From: Bosea sp. PAMC 26642
GTDB lineage: Bacteria > Pseudomonadota > Alphaproteobacteria > Rhizobiales > Beijerinckiaceae
Length of the DNA stretch: 64,000 nt
Direction of reading: 5' to 3'
NCBI RefSeq assembly: GCF_001562255.1
Contig: NZ_CP014301.1
Location: 4,309,501-4,373,500 of the forward strand
The notes under the pieces are model-generated. The model did no database searches. It saw only the letters and a program-made list of their open reading frames with translations, and was not told the DNA's origin. How positions within the stretch are numbered: the stretch's first letter is position 1; every line of letters starts with the position of its first letter. This document shows, piece after piece, positions 18,302-28,006 of this stretch. The position numbers and the translations under genes are program-made.

Positions 18302-19726
18302 CTACCTGAAGAAGATCAGCGTCTGCACCATGAACAGCGGGATCAGGATCGCGCCCGACCACAGCAGGTAGCCGAAGAAGCTCGGCATCGCGACCTTCCG
18401 GTCCTTGGCGATGGCGTAGACCATGAAGTTCGGCGCGTTGCCGATATAGGTGTTGGCGCCCATGAAGACGGCGCCAGCCGAGATCGCGGCCAGCGTCAGC
18501 GCGCCCGTCGTCATCAGCGCCTGCGGGTTGCCGCCTGCCAGCTCGAAGAAGACGAGATAGGTCGGCGCGTTGTCGAGGAAGGACGACAGGATGCCTGTCA
18601 GCCAGAAATAGGCGACCGTGTTGTGGCTGCCGTCGGGATTGCTCACCAGCGCGACGAGGCCGGAGAAGGCGCCGTTCCGGCCGGCCTGAAGCATCGCCAG
18701 CACCGGAATGATGCAGACGAAGATGCCCGCGAAAAGCTTGGCGACTTCGAGGATCGGTCCCCAGGTGAATTCGTTGCCGGCCCGGACGGGCTTGGGAGTC
18801 AGCGTGAGCGACGCCCCTGCCAGCGCGAGCAAGATCAGATCACGGGTGATGTTCTGCAGCTCGACCTTCGAGCCGGCGATATCGAAGACGATGCCGGGCT
18901 TCCAACTCGCCGACATCAGGATCGCGGCGATGACGCCGCCGAGCAGGATGAAATTGACCCTGCCGTAGAGCTTGATGTCGCGGTCGGGCGTCGGGTCCTT
19001 CAGCGAGGGCATGCCCTGCTCTTTTTTGTAGAACCAGTTGTCGAGGACAAAGAACAGCGCCAGCAGGATCGCGACCGCAAGCCCGGTCTCGGGCAGCAGA
19101 TGCGTCGTCGTCCAGAAGAAGTTGACCCCGCGCAGGAAGCCGAGGAACAGCGGCGGATCGCCGAGCGGCGTCAGCGAGCCGCCGATGTTCGAGACCAGGA
19201 AGATGAAGAACACCACGACATGGACGTTGTGGCGCCGGCTGTCGTTTGCACGGAGGACCGGGCGGATCATGATGATCGAGGCGCCCGTCGTGCCGACGAA
19301 GCTCGCCATCAGCGTGCCGATCGCCAGCAGGGCGGTGTTGGTTGCGGGCGTGCCGTGCAGATTGCCCATGATCAGGATGCCGCCGGCGATGGTGAACAGC
19401 GCAAACAGCAGGATGATGAAGGGGATGTATTCGAGCAGCGCCGTGTGCGCGAGCGCGCCCAGCGCCGGCTCGAAGCCGCGCAGCAGGACCAGCGGCACCA
19501 GCACGAGGGCCGCCCAGAAAGCCGCGAATTTCCCGTAGTTCAGCTCCCAGAAATGCGGGAACAGGATCGGCCCGAGCGCGATCGAGAGCAGCATTCCGGC
19601 GAAGGGCAGGGCCCAGGCCACGCCCATCGTGGCACCGCCGATATCGCCGGCGGCATGGGCCGCGCCTGAGATGAGGCACAGCGCGAGCGCCGCGCTGATA
19701 CGCGTCAGGACTGTCGTCAAGGCCAT
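18302..19726 (-). CDS. NhaD-type sodium/proton antiporter
   Basis: A 474-residue polytopic membrane protein of the NhaD/citrate-transporter (ion transporter) superfamily. A cleavable-looking signal (MALTTVLTRISAALALCLIS..AHA) is followed by about 12 hydrophobic segments. Conserved blocks include VGTTGASIIMIRP, SNIGGSLTPLGDPPLFLGFL and SFLDNAPTYLVFFELA, the paired acidic/NAP motifs of the family. It probably exchanges Na+ for H+. The start could also be ATG 19741, five codons earlier. It is divergent from the glutamine amidotransferase gene. Confidence 0.88.
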   Translation of the reverse strand: MALTTVLTRISAALALCLISGAAHAAGDIGGATMGVAWALPFAGMLLSIALGPILFPHFWELNYGKFAAFWAALVLVPLVLLRGFEPALGALAHTALLEYIPFIILLFALFTIAGGILIMGNLHGTPATNTALLAIGTLMASFVGTTGASIIMIRPVLRANDSRRHNVHVVVFFIFLVSNIGGSLTPLGDPPLFLGFLRGVNFFWTTTHLLPETGLAVAILLALFFVLDNWFYKKEQGMPSLKDPTPDRDIKLYGRVNFILLGGVIAAILMSASWKPGIVFDIAGSKVELQNITRDLILLALAGASLTLTPKPVRAGNEFTWGPILEVAKLFAGIFVCIIPVLAMLQAGRNGAFSGLVALVSNPDGSHNTVAYFWLTGILSSFLDNAPTYLVFFELAGGNPQALMTTGALTLAAISAGAVFMGANTYIGNAPNFMVYAIAKDRKVAMPSFFGYLLWSGAILIPLFMVQTLIFFR

Positions 19727-19892
19727 TCCCCCGCCGCTCATGCGCAGTCGTCTGTTATCCTGTAGTTGGTTAGCGGATGGGTGGGGGACTCGCAATCGCG
19801 CGGCCGCACTGGCTGCGTTATGGCACCATTCACCTCCGTAGAATATCGTTCTCCGGTCCGGTCGGTCACGACCACCTGATTCGAGGCCGAGC

Positions 19893-20681
19893 ATGTGCCG
19901 TTTCCTCGCCTATTCTGGCGTACCGGTGTTCCTGGAGGATCTCGTCGCGGCACCGTGCCACTCGCTGATCCACCAGTCGCTCCATGCCGAGGAGAGCAAG
20001 ACAGGCACCAATGGCGACGGGTTCGGCGTCGGCTGGTATGGCGACCGGCCCGAGCCCGGCCAGTATCGCGAGGTGCGCCCGGCCTGGTCGGACGAGAACC
20101 TGCTCTCGATCGCAAGGCAGGTCCGCTCGCATCTGTTCTTCGCCCATGTGCGCGCCGCGACCGGCACCGCGACGACGCGAGCCAACTGTCACCCCTTCGC
20201 CCATGACCGCTATCTGTTCATGCATAACGGCCAGATCGGCGGCTACGGGCTGATCAGGCGCAGGCTGGAGAGCCTGATTCCTGACGCGCTCTACGGCGCC
20301 CGCGTCGGCACGACCGATTCCGAGGTGCTGTTCCTGCTCGCGCTCGCCCGGCTTTCCGAAGGCGCCGAGCCCGGCCAGGCGTTGGCCGGGGCACTTGGGG
20401 ATGCGCTGGCTCTCATGCGGGCGGCGGGCGTCACTGAGCCGCTGCGCTGCGCCGCCGCGCTCGCCGATGGTGAAGCGATCCATGCCGTGCGCTGGTCGTC
20501 GGATGCGCGGCCGCCGACGCTCTATCTCTGCAACCGCGGCGACAGCGTCGTCGTCGCCTCCGAGCCGGTCGATGCCGCGCGCGATTGCTGGCAGGCGCTG
20601 CCCTGCAACACGCTGGTGACGGTGAGGGCGGGCACGGTCGAGGCGTCGCCTTTTGAGGCGGGGTTGCAGAAGGCGGCTTAG
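19893..20681 (+). CDS. Class II glutamine amidotransferase (YafJ/EgtC-like)
   Basis: A 262-residue Ntn-type glutamine amidotransferase. Cys2, exposed after removal of Met1, is the expected nucleophile (MCRFLAYSG). The oxyanion and glutamine-binding motifs are visible as TGTNGDGFGVGWYG, HVRAATGT and HNGQIGGY. YafJ and EgtC share this architecture. EgtC would act in ergothioneine synthesis, but no egtB or egtD gene is in view, so the substrate stays open. The gene is followed after 43 bases by hrpB on the same strand. Confidence 0.9.
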   Translation: MCRFLAYSGVPVFLEDLVAAPCHSLIHQSLHAEESKTGTNGDGFGVGWYGDRPEPGQYREVRPAWSDENLLSIARQVRSHLFFAHVRAATGTATTRANCHPFAHDRYLFMHNGQIGGYGLIRRRLESLIPDALYGARVGTTDSEVLFLLALARLSEGAEPGQALAGALGDALALMRAAGVTEPLRCAAALADGEAIHAVRWSSDARPPTLYLCNRGDSVVVASEPVDAARDCWQALPCNTLVTVRAGTVEASPFEAGLQKAA

Positions 20682-20724
20682 CGGCGCTTGCGCGCAACCG
20701 CGCCTTGCCCCACATCGCCAACCC

Positions 20725-23223
20725 ATGCGCGCCTTCGACACGACACTCCCGATCGACGCGGTACTCGGCGAACTGGCCGCAGCCCTGCGCGCGGCGCCCA
20801 ATGCCGTGCTGGTCGCGCCGCCGGGCGCCGGCAAGACGACGCGCGTGCCGCTCGCCTTGCTCGACGAGCCCTGGACCAAGGGCCGCAAGCTGATCGTGCT
20901 CGAGCCGCGCCGGCTTGCGGCCCGCGGCGCGGCCAACCGCATGGCGCAGACGCTGGGCGAACGGGTCGGCGAGACCGTCGGCCTGCGCGTCAGGCTGGGC
21001 TCGAAGATCGGCCCGAAGACCCGTATCGAGGTCGTTACCGAAGGCGTCTTCGCCCGGATGATCCTCGACGACCCGACGCTCGACGGCATAGCGGCCGTTC
21101 TGTTCGACGAGTTCCATGAGCGCTCGCTCGATGCCGATTTCGGGCTGGCGCTGGCGCTCGACGCGCAATCGGGCCTGCGCGAGGATCTGCGCATCCTCGT
21201 GATGTCGGCGACGCTCGACGGGGCGCGCGTGGCAAAGCTGCTCGGCAAGGCTGCGGTCATCGAGAGCCAGGGCCGGGCCTTTCCCGTCGAGACACGCTAT
21301 CTCGGCCGCGACCCGCTGAAGCGGATCGAGGATCAGGTCACGAGCGCCGTGCTGCAGGCGCTGAACGAGCAAAGCGGCTCAGCTCTGGTCTTCCTGCCGG
21401 GGCAGGGCGAGATCAGGCGCGTCGAGGAACGGCTGCGCGAGCGCATCCGCGATTCCTCGATCGAGATCGCCCCGCTCTATGGCGCGCTCGACCAGGGCGA
21501 GCAGGACCGCGCCGTGCTGCCGGCGCCAGCGGGCCGCCGCAAGGTTGTGCTGGCGACAGCCATTGCCGAGACCTCGCTGACGATCGAGGGCGTGCGCGTG
21601 GTGATCGATTCAGGCCTCGCCCGCGTGCCGGTCTATGAGCCCGATATCGGCGTGACCCGGCTGGAGACCCGCCGCGTCAGCCGCGCCGCCGCCGACCAGC
21701 GCCGGGGCCGCGCCGGCCGCACCGAACCCGGCATCTGCTACAGGCTCTGGGAGGAAGCCGGCACCGGCGCGCTGGAAGCCTTCGCCCGGCCCGAGATACT
21801 CTCGGCCGATCTCGCCCCCCTGCTGCTCGATTGCGCCGCCTGGGGCGTCAGCGAGCCCGCGAGCCTCGCCTTTCTCGATCCGCCGCCGGCGCCCGCCCTG
21901 AAGGAGGCGCGAGCCCTGCTGGCGAGCCTGCACGCGCTCGACGCCGACGGCCGGATCACGCGTGATGGCCGCGCCCTGCAGGCCCTGCCACTGCCGCCGC
22001 GCATGGCGCGCATGGTCGTGACCGCGGCCAGTTTCGGGCAGGCGGGAACGGCGGCCGATCTCGCCGCCCTGCTGGTCGAGCGCGGGCTCGGCGGCGACGC
22101 ACTCGATCTCGCCGAGCGTCTCGACCGGTTTGGCCGCGAGCGCGGCGGCCGCGCCGCCGACATGCGCCGGCTTGCCGAGGGCTGGGCCCGCACGGCCGAG
22201 AAAGCCGGCCCGCGCGCAGAGCAGCGGGCCCTGTCGCCCGGTTTCCTGCTGGCGCTGGCCTATCCTGAGCGCATCGCCAAGGCGCGCAGCCCAGGATCGG
22301 GCCAGTATCTCCTCGCCAATGGCCGGGGTGCGGCGCTGGAGCCGTCGCAGCGGCTGGCGCGCGAAGCCTGGCTCGTCGTCGCGGAAATGACGGGCTCGGC
22401 CCAGCAGGCCCGGATCATGGCGGCGACGGCGATCACGGAAGAGGAGATTGTCGCTCTGGTGGACGAGGGACTGGCCTCGTTTTCCGTGGAGGAACGCATG
22501 GAGGCGAGCTTCGACCGGGCGTCGCGTGCGCTGCGCGTGCGGGCTGTGCGTCGCTATGGCGCCCTGATTCTCGGCGAGCGGCCGATGCCGGTCCAGGCCT
22601 CGCCCGACAACGCCCTGGCTTTGGCGGAGGGCATCGCTGCGCTCGGCATCGGCCTGCTGCCCTGGAGCAAGGGCCAGTTGCAATTGCGCGAACGCGTCGC
22701 CTTCCTGCGTCAGGCTGCCGGCAGCGAAAACCCATGGCCCGACCTGAGCGATGTGGGCCTCGCCGCAGATGCGGCGCGATGGCTTGCCCCGCACCTTCTT
22801 GGCCGGACCTCGCTCGGCGCGATCCAGAACAGCGACCTCGACGCAGCGCTGGCCGACCTTCTGCCTTGGGATCTGAAGCGCCGGCTCGACAGCGAGGCGC
22901 CGACGCATTTCGCCGCACCGACCGGCTCGAACCTCGCAGTGGACTACGCCGCCGAGGCCGGCCCCACCATCTCCGTGCGCGTACAGGAGCTCTTCGGCCT
23001 CGCCAGCCATCCCGCGCTCGCCGGAGGGCGCGTGCCGCTGGTGCTGGAGCTGCTCTCGCCCGGCCACAAGCCGATCCAGATCACCCGCGACCTGCCGGGC
23101 TTCTGGCGCGGTTCATGGGCCGCGGTGAAATCCGAGATGAAGGGGCGTTATCCCCGCCATCCCTGGCCGGACGACCCCTCCGCGGCGCCGCCGACGACGC
23201 GAGCCAAGCCGCGCGGGACGTGA
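20725..23223 (+). CDS. hrpB: ATP-dependent RNA helicase HrpB
   Basis: An 832-residue DEAH-box helicase. Walker A APPGAGKTTR is at about residues 31-40, motif II DEFHERS near 128, motif III MSATLDGARV, and motif VI QRRGRAGRTEPG. The C-terminal region has the HrpB-specific extension ending in LPGFWRGSWAAVKSEMKGRY. The length matches HrpB. ATG 20725 gives the standard N-terminus; the frame is open for 24 more codons upstream but overlaps nothing conserved. The RNA substrate of HrpB is not known. It is convergent with the DUF1194 gene, with a 7-base gap. Confidence 0.95.
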   Translation: MRAFDTTLPIDAVLGELAAALRAAPNAVLVAPPGAGKTTRVPLALLDEPWTKGRKLIVLEPRRLAARGAANRMAQTLGERVGETVGLRVRLGSKIGPKTRIEVVTEGVFARMILDDPTLDGIAAVLFDEFHERSLDADFGLALALDAQSGLREDLRILVMSATLDGARVAKLLGKAAVIESQGRAFPVETRYLGRDPLKRIEDQVTSAVLQALNEQSGSALVFLPGQGEIRRVEERLRERIRDSSIEIAPLYGALDQGEQDRAVLPAPAGRRKVVLATAIAETSLTIEGVRVVIDSGLARVPVYEPDIGVTRLETRRVSRAAADQRRGRAGRTEPGICYRLWEEAGTGALEAFARPEILSADLAPLLLDCAAWGVSEPASLAFLDPPPAPALKEARALLASLHALDADGRITRDGRALQALPLPPRMARMVVTAASFGQAGTAADLAALLVERGLGGDALDLAERLDRFGRERGGRAADMRRLAEGWARTAEKAGPRAEQRALSPGFLLALAYPERIAKARSPGSGQYLLANGRGAALEPSQRLAREAWLVVAEMTGSAQQARIMAATAITEEEIVALVDEGLASFSVEERMEASFDRASRALRVRAVRRYGALILGERPMPVQASPDNALALAEGIAALGIGLLPWSKGQLQLRERVAFLRQAAGSENPWPDLSDVGLAADAARWLAPHLLGRTSLGAIQNSDLDAALADLLPWDLKRRLDSEAPTHFAAPTGSNLAVDYAAEAGPTISVRVQELFGLASHPALAGGRVPLVLELLSPGHKPIQITRDLPGFWRGSWAAVKSEMKGRYPRHPWPDDPSAAPPTTRAKPRGT

Positions 23224-23230
23224 CGCTTCT

Positions 23231-24049
23231 TCAATTCCCCATCCGATCCCGCCATTGCCGCTCGCCGGCCATGCAGGATGCGTTCTGCTGGCTGGTCGAC
23301 TGGGCCTTCTGGATGGTCGCCTCCGATGAGGCCGGCAGTTCGGCGATCTCGCGCACCAGCTTGGTGCGGGTGGCGTCGACGAACTGGTGCCGCTCGCGGA
23401 TTGGGATGACGAAGGCTCCGACGCCGGTGATGACGCATTCGGAGTAGTAGACGTCGAGATTGTCGATGTCGAAATAGCTCGCCTGCTTCAGCATCACCGG
23501 CAGCCCGTTGATGCTGATGCCCTTGTCGCGGGCCTCGTCGCGGGCGACCGTGACCGGGCGGCCGTCATTGTTGGCGCCGTCGCCGGAGATGTCGATCACC
23601 TTGCGCAAGGCCGCGACATTGGATTTCTCGAGCAGCTCGACGCTCAGGTCGATCGCGCCCGAGATCGAGGTCCGCCGGCCGCGACGCGTCTGCGCCTCGC
23701 CCAGTTCCTCGGCGAAGGCGATCGCCGATTGTGGCGTGTCGATGATCGTCCAGGGCTTGACGATGTGCTGGAAATTGCCGCCGGCCCACTCGAAATAGGT
23801 CACGGCGATCTTGCCGACCGCGCCCTTGGCGATGGCGTCGTGCAGCTGCTTCGAACGGAAGGCCTCGATATAGCCGTTGCGCTGCAAGGCCAGTTCGTCG
23901 AGATCCATCGAATAGGAGACATCGACCGCGAGCACCAGCGCGACATCGACCTCCTCGCCGGGCGTGGCCGGCTGCTGCGCATTGGGTGCCGCGACGGTCC
24001 ACAGACCGGCCGCCGTGAGACTCAAGAGACCGAACAGCCAACGCCGCAT
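23231..24049 (-). CDS. DUF1194 von Willebrand factor A-type exported protein
   Basis: A 272-residue protein with an N-terminal signal peptide (MRRWLFGLLSLTAAGLWTVA, then APNAQ) and one VWA domain. The metal-binding MIDAS motif DVSYSMD is present, and DISGDGANND marks the distal strand. This is the DUF1194 family of exported VWA proteins, frequent in Rhizobiales and of unknown role. Starts further upstream (24112, 24064) are possible; 24049 gives a normal signal peptide. Confidence 0.88.
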   Translation of the reverse strand: MRRWLFGLLSLTAAGLWTVAAPNAQQPATPGEEVDVALVLAVDVSYSMDLDELALQRNGYIEAFRSKQLHDAIAKGAVGKIAVTYFEWAGGNFQHIVKPWTIIDTPQSAIAFAEELGEAQTRRGRRTSISGAIDLSVELLEKSNVAALRKVIDISGDGANNDGRPVTVARDEARDKGISINGLPVMLKQASYFDIDNLDVYYSECVITGVGAFVIPIRERHQFVDATRTKLVREIAELPASSEATIQKAQSTSQQNASCMAGERQWRDRMGN

Positions 24050-24177
24050 CGCCACCTCCATCATCGCTTCGCCGAAGCGGAAGGCCGGGAAGGGCAAGGC
24101 GCCCATATCCAAGGCAGCGCGTCAGGCGACTATAATGGCGAGTGTGCGCCGGCTTTCGATTATCGCCAAGGACGAAA

Positions 24178-24230
24178 GCTGGGCAGGCCCAGCCTTTTGT
24201 TTCGTCGCACCGTCAAATGTCGGGTGCGAC
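24178..24230 (-). terminator. Tandem hairpins after cmk, weak terminator candidate
   Basis: Two inverted repeats directly follow the cmk stop: GTCGCACC/GGTGCGAC (24204-24211 with 24223-24230) and GCTGGG/CCCAGC (24178-24183 with 24188-24193). The minus-strand T-tract after the second is short (TTTCGTC), so termination is plausible but not strong. Confidence 0.4.
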
Positions 24231-24231
24231 G

Positions 24232-24885
24232 TCAGACCCGGCGCCGTCTGTCGACGATGTCGATCGCGGCGGCGACGGCCTCCTCCACTGTCAGGGCGGA
24301 TGTATCGAGGATGACCGCGTCGGCAGCAGCCTTGAGCGGAGCATCGCTTCGGCCCGAATCGCGCGCGTCGCGACGGCGGATATCGGCCAGGATGCCTGCG
24401 AAAGTGGCAACTTCGCCGCGCCCGGCCAGTTCCCGATGGCGACGCGCAGCGCGCACCTCGGGTGTGGCTGTGACGAAAAGTTTCACCGGCGCGTCTGGGC
24501 AGATCACAGTGCCGATATCGCGCCCGTCCAGCACGGCACCGCCCTCTTGGGCGGCGAAACGGCGCTGGCGCTCGATCAGCGCGCTGCGCACGCCGGGGAA
24601 AGCCGCGACCACGGACGCCGCCTCGCCGATCTCGCGGCCGCGCAGGACGTCTTCGCCGAAACCGGCCTCGTCGAACCGGGAGGCCATAGCAGCCGCCGCC
24701 ACGGGATCATCGATCGGCTGGCTGGCATCGAGCAGGGCGCGAGCCACCATGCGGTAGAGCAGTCCGGTATCGAGCGCCGGCAGCCCGTAATGGGCCGCGA
24801 GCCGGCGCGCCAGCGTGCCCTTGCCCGAGGCGGCCGGGCCGTCGACCGCGATGACCAGCCGTTCGCTGTCGCCGCCGGCGCTCAT
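24232..24885 (-). CDS. cmk: Cytidylate kinase
   Basis: A 217-residue (d)CMP kinase. The P-loop [16 protein letters not shown] begins near residue 15, and the CMP-binding segments LDTGLLYR and [13 protein letters not shown] are present. It phosphorylates CMP/dCMP with ATP for pyrimidine nucleotide supply. Its ATG overlaps the aroA stop by four bases, so aroA and cmk form one unit. In many Rhizobiales rpsA follows cmk; here two hairpins and then a DUF1194 gene follow instead. Confidence 0.97.
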   Translation of the reverse strand: MSAGGDSERLVIAVDGPAASGKGTLARRLAAHYGLPALDTGLLYRMVARALLDASQPIDDPVAAAAMASRFDEAGFGEDVLRGREIGEAASVVAAFPGVRSALIERQRRFAAQEGGAVLDGRDIGTVICPDAPVKLFVTATPEVRAARRHRELAGRGEVATFAGILADIRRRDARDSGRSDAPLKAAADAVILDTSALTVEEAVAAAIDIVDRRRRV

Positions 24886-26222
24886 CCGATGTCGGCGCCC
24901 AGCCCGTTCATCAGCGCGATGAAGCTGGGGAAGCTGGTGGCAATCATGGCGCCGTCATCGACCTGCATCGGGGCCTGCGTCGCCAGCCCCATCACCAGGA
25001 AGCTCATGGCGATGCGGTGGTCGAGATGGGTCGCGACCGTGCCGCCGCCGGCGACCGTACCGCCGGAACCCTCGACGACGAGATCGTCGCCCTCGATCGC
25101 GCAGGTCACGCCGGCCGCCCGAAGGCCTGCCTCGACGGCGGCGAGCCGGTCGGACTCCTTGACGCGCAGTTCCTGCAGGCCGCGCATCCGCGTCGTGCCG
25201 GTGGCGAAGGAGGCCGCGACCGCCAGCACCGGATACTCGTCGATCATCGAAGGTGCCCGCTCGGGCGGCACCTCGACGCCGCGCAGGCTGCTCGCGCGCA
25301 CCCGCAACGTCGCGACCGCCTCGCCGCCTTCATTCGCCTCGCTCTCGACCGTGATGTCGGCGCCCATCTCGCGCAGGGTGGTCAAGAGGCCGCTGCGCAG
25401 CGGGTTGGTCATTACGCTTTCGAGCACGATGTCCGAGCCGGGCACGATCAGGCCCGCGACCAGCGGGAACGCTGCCGAGGACGGGTCTGCCGGCACGACG
25501 ATCGGCGCGGCCTGGAGTTCGGGCTGGCCTGTCAGCACGATCCTGCGGCCATGGGCACCCTCCGGCGTCGAGACGAGCTGCGCTCCGAAATGCCGCAGCA
25601 TCGTCTCAGTGTGGTCGCGCGTCGCCTCTGTCTCGATCACGGTGGTTTCGCCCGGCGCAGCCAGCCCTGCCAGCAGCACCGCCGACTTGATCTGCGCCGA
25701 GGCGACCGGCGTGCGGTAGACGATCGGCACCGCCTCCCTCGGCCCACGCAAGGTCAACGGCACGCGCCCGCCCTCGCCCTGGGAGACGATGGTCGTGCCC
25801 ATCAGCTCGAGCGGATCGAGGATGCGGCGCATCGGCCGCTTGCGCAAAGAGGCGTCGCCATCGAAAATCGTGGTGATCGGATGGGCGCCGCAGACCCCCA
25901 TCATCAGGCGCGAGCCGGTGCCGGCATTGCCGAAATCGAGCGTTCCCTTCGGCTCGCGCAAGCCCCCCACGCCGACGCCGCGGACACGCCAGGCGCCGGG
26001 CCCGTCATGATGGATGATGGCGCCGAGTGCGCGCGCCGCATCGGCCGTGCGCATCACGTCCTCGCCCTCGAGCAGGCCGCTGATCGTCGTCTCGCCGATC
26101 GCCAGCAGGCCGAAGATCATGGCGCGATGCGACACGGACTTGTCGCCGGGCACGCGGACATGGCCGCGGAGCAGCCCGGTCCTGCGGGCGGTGACGGGAA
26201 TGGGGTGCTGCGCGTGGGCCAC
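24882..26222 (-). CDS. aroA: 3-phosphoshikimate 1-carboxyvinyltransferase (EPSP synthase)
   Basis: A 446-residue EPSP synthase, the sixth step of the shikimate pathway and target of glyphosate. The PEP/shikimate signatures are [19 protein letters not shown] near residue 22, [16 protein letters not shown] near residue 95, and [12 protein letters not shown] [27 protein letters not shown] with an alanine after the Asn-Ala pair resembles class II (CP4-like) rhizobial enzymes; this sub-class assignment is tentative. It is divergent from the TIGR02300 gene, with 163 bases between. Confidence 0.97.
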   Translation of the reverse strand: MAHAQHPIPVTARRTGLLRGHVRVPGDKSVSHRAMIFGLLAIGETTISGLLEGEDVMRTADAARALGAIIHHDGPGAWRVRGVGVGGLREPKGTLDFGNAGTGSRLMMGVCGAHPITTIFDGDASLRKRPMRRILDPLELMGTTIVSQGEGGRVPLTLRGPREAVPIVYRTPVASAQIKSAVLLAGLAAPGETTVIETEATRDHTETMLRHFGAQLVSTPEGAHGRRIVLTGQPELQAAPIVVPADPSSAAFPLVAGLIVPGSDIVLESVMTNPLRSGLLTTLREMGADITVESEANEGGEAVATLRVRASSLRGVEVPPERAPSMIDEYPVLAVAASFATGTTRMRGLQELRVKESDRLAAVEAGLRAAGVTCAIEGDDLVVEGSGGTVAGGGTVATHLDHRIAMSFLVMGLATQAPMQVDDGAMIATSFPSFIALMNGLGADIG

Positions 26223-26385
26223 GTCTCGCCTTCGAGGGCATGTCGATCGGAAGGCAGGGGCCTAGCATGAGCCTGCGCCCGGCGTCACGCATGGTCGGGA
26301 CGAAATCAGCATTTGACAGGGGCCGCTGCCCCGACTAACGGACGCGCCTGCTTTTCAGAACATGAATGATTGAAGGTCCGACGCA

Positions 26386-26787
26386 GTGGCGAAACCGGAA
26401 CTTGGAACGAAGCGTGTCTGTCCGACCACGGGCCGCAAATTCTACGACCTGAACAAAGACCCGATCGTCTCGCCCTATACGGGACAATCCTTCCCGCGCT
26501 CGATCTTCGAGCCGCAGGCGAAGGCTGCGGCCGCTGTCGCCGCAGCCAAGCCGGCCGATGACGAGGAAGAGGCGGAGGTTGCCGACGGCGCAGTCGAACT
26601 CGTCTCGCTCGACGAGGCCGATGCCGAGGCGACGGAGAAGGAAGCCGTCGTCACCAGCGAGGACGACATCGAGGTCGAAGACGACGTCGCGCCCGATGAC
26701 GACACCTTCCTGGAAGAGGACGAGGAAGGCGACGACGACGTCGCCGATCTGATCGACGGCGACATCGAGGGCGACGAGGACGTCTGA
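26386..26787 (+). CDS. TIGR02300 (FYDLN acid) family protein
   Basis: A 133-residue, extremely acidic protein. The first 45 residues hold the family core KRVCPTTGRKFYDLNKDPIV followed by SPYTG; the remaining ~85 residues are mostly Asp, Glu, Ala and Val and are surely disordered. The start is GTG at 26386. The family is restricted to alphaproteobacteria and lies next to aroA in many of them, as here. Function is unknown. The low-complexity tail means length varies freely between species. Confidence 0.9.
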   Translation: MAKPELGTKRVCPTTGRKFYDLNKDPIVSPYTGQSFPRSIFEPQAKAAAAVAAAKPADDEEEAEVADGAVELVSLDEADAEATEKEAVVTSEDDIEVEDDVAPDDDTFLEEDEEGDDDVADLIDGDIEGDEDV

Positions 26788-26863
26788 TCCCCGTCGCTGC
26801 CGTGCCCGCCGGTTCCGGTCGCAGACGCATCCTGGCGAATGACGATTGCGCGACATTAGGCGC

Positions 26864-26892
26864 TTGAGTCTTCGGGCAACCCCGCCTATAGA
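26864..26892 (+). promoter_or_regulatory. Candidate sigma-70 promoter for tRNA-Ala
   Basis: TTGAGT (26864-26869) and TATAGA (26887-26892) with a 17-base spacer. The predicted transcript start is about 100 bases before the tRNA. No other gene in this 214-base gap needs a promoter on this strand. Confidence 0.4.
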
Positions 26893-27001
26893 GCGCTGCG
26901 TCGCGCTCGTGGCGACCAGAGAGACCGACCTGCCGCAGCGATGCGGCGCCGCCCGGCTCTCGATACAAGATACCGTCTGACCCCCAAATCAGCCGGCTAG
27001 T

Positions 27002-27077
<76 letters not shown>

Positions 27078-27161
27078 TCTCTTTTTCAAAATGGACGGCA
27101 GGTAACGGTCTCACAGTGCCGTTGCCTCTCGTTCTGATCTGTTCCCGGCCCGAACGGGCGA

Positions 27162-27932
27162 TCAGCTCTCGAACGCCAGTTCAAGATGCCGATCCGCTTT
27201 CGAGGCGATATCGCACAGCCTTGAAGTGGCGTCGGAATCGATCAGGAGCGCGACCCGATCCGGGATCCCCACCGTCGATATCACATCCACCGCCGCGCCC
27301 TTGGGCGACAGCGACCGAACGGTGCATCTGAGTGTCGTTTTGCCGCTGTTGAACACCAGATGCCCGGCCTTCATGACCCGGTGAGCGCCTTCAGACCGGC
27401 TGCCCGGCGTCGCCATGGCGGCTTGCCGTCGCGATTCGAGCAGGTCGGTGGCGATGCCGGCCAGATCCGTCAGGATCGCCTTGTCCTGCTTGCTGAAGCT
27501 GCGCGGGCGGGTGTCAATCGTGCAAATCGTGCCGATCGCATGGCCGTCGGACGAGCGGAGCTGCATCCCGGCATAGAAGCGGATGTTCGGCTCGCCTCGC
27601 ACGAAAGGATTGTCGGCGAAACGCGGGTCAGCCGTCGCGTCTGGTACGATGAGCGCATCCGGCAACTGGATCGCGACATTGCAGAAGGCCGGCGCACGAT
27701 CGGTCTCGCAGGTTGCCATGCCCTGTTGCGACTTGAACCATTGCCGGTGGCCGTCGATGAAGGTCACGGTCGACATCGGTACGTTGAAGACAAGCTTGGC
27801 CAGGCGCGTCAGCCTGTCGAACGTCTCCTCCGGCGGAGTGTCCAGCACGTCGTACGAGGCGAGAGCGTCAAGCCGCGACTGCTCGCGCAGCGCGGCGGGG
27901 CTTGCGATGGCGATTGGCAGGATCAGTTTCAC
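27162..27932 (-). CDS. GAF domain protein with C-terminal PilZ-like domain
   Basis: A 256-residue soluble protein. Residues 20-168 are a GAF domain of the kind found next to kinases and cyclases (LASYDVLDTPPEETFDRLTR, then STVTFIDGHRQWFKS and GTICTIDTRPRSFS). Residues 183-256 are PilZ-like, with RVMKAGHLVFN and CTVRSLSPKGAAV. The c-di-GMP contacts look degraded: RVMKA replaces RxxxR, and SLSPKG keeps only the Ser and Gly of (D/N)xSxxG. It may therefore sense a ligand through GAF and bind c-di-GMP weakly or not at all. No operon partner is evident; the 2H phosphoesterase gene lies 74 bases upstream on the same strand. Confidence 0.8.
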   Translation of the reverse strand: MKLILPIAIASPAALREQSRLDALASYDVLDTPPEETFDRLTRLAKLVFNVPMSTVTFIDGHRQWFKSQQGMATCETDRAPAFCNVAIQLPDALIVPDATADPRFADNPFVRGEPNIRFYAGMQLRSSDGHAIGTICTIDTRPRSFSKQDKAILTDLAGIATDLLESRRQAAMATPGSRSEGAHRVMKAGHLVFNSGKTTLRCTVRSLSPKGAAVDVISTVGIPDRVALLIDSDATSRLCDIASKADRHLELAFES

Positions 27933-28006
27933 CGGCAGATTGAGAGCACGGCATTCTTACGATTCTGCCAACGGGGGTCGGCTGTTGGGCCCTTCGAGTG
28001 GGTGCA

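Noticed and set aside
18296..19669. A 457-codon plus-strand frame opposite the antiporter
   Set aside because: Composition is Gln/Arg/Asp-rich with no hydrophobic or domain pattern; the minus strand is a clear membrane transporter.
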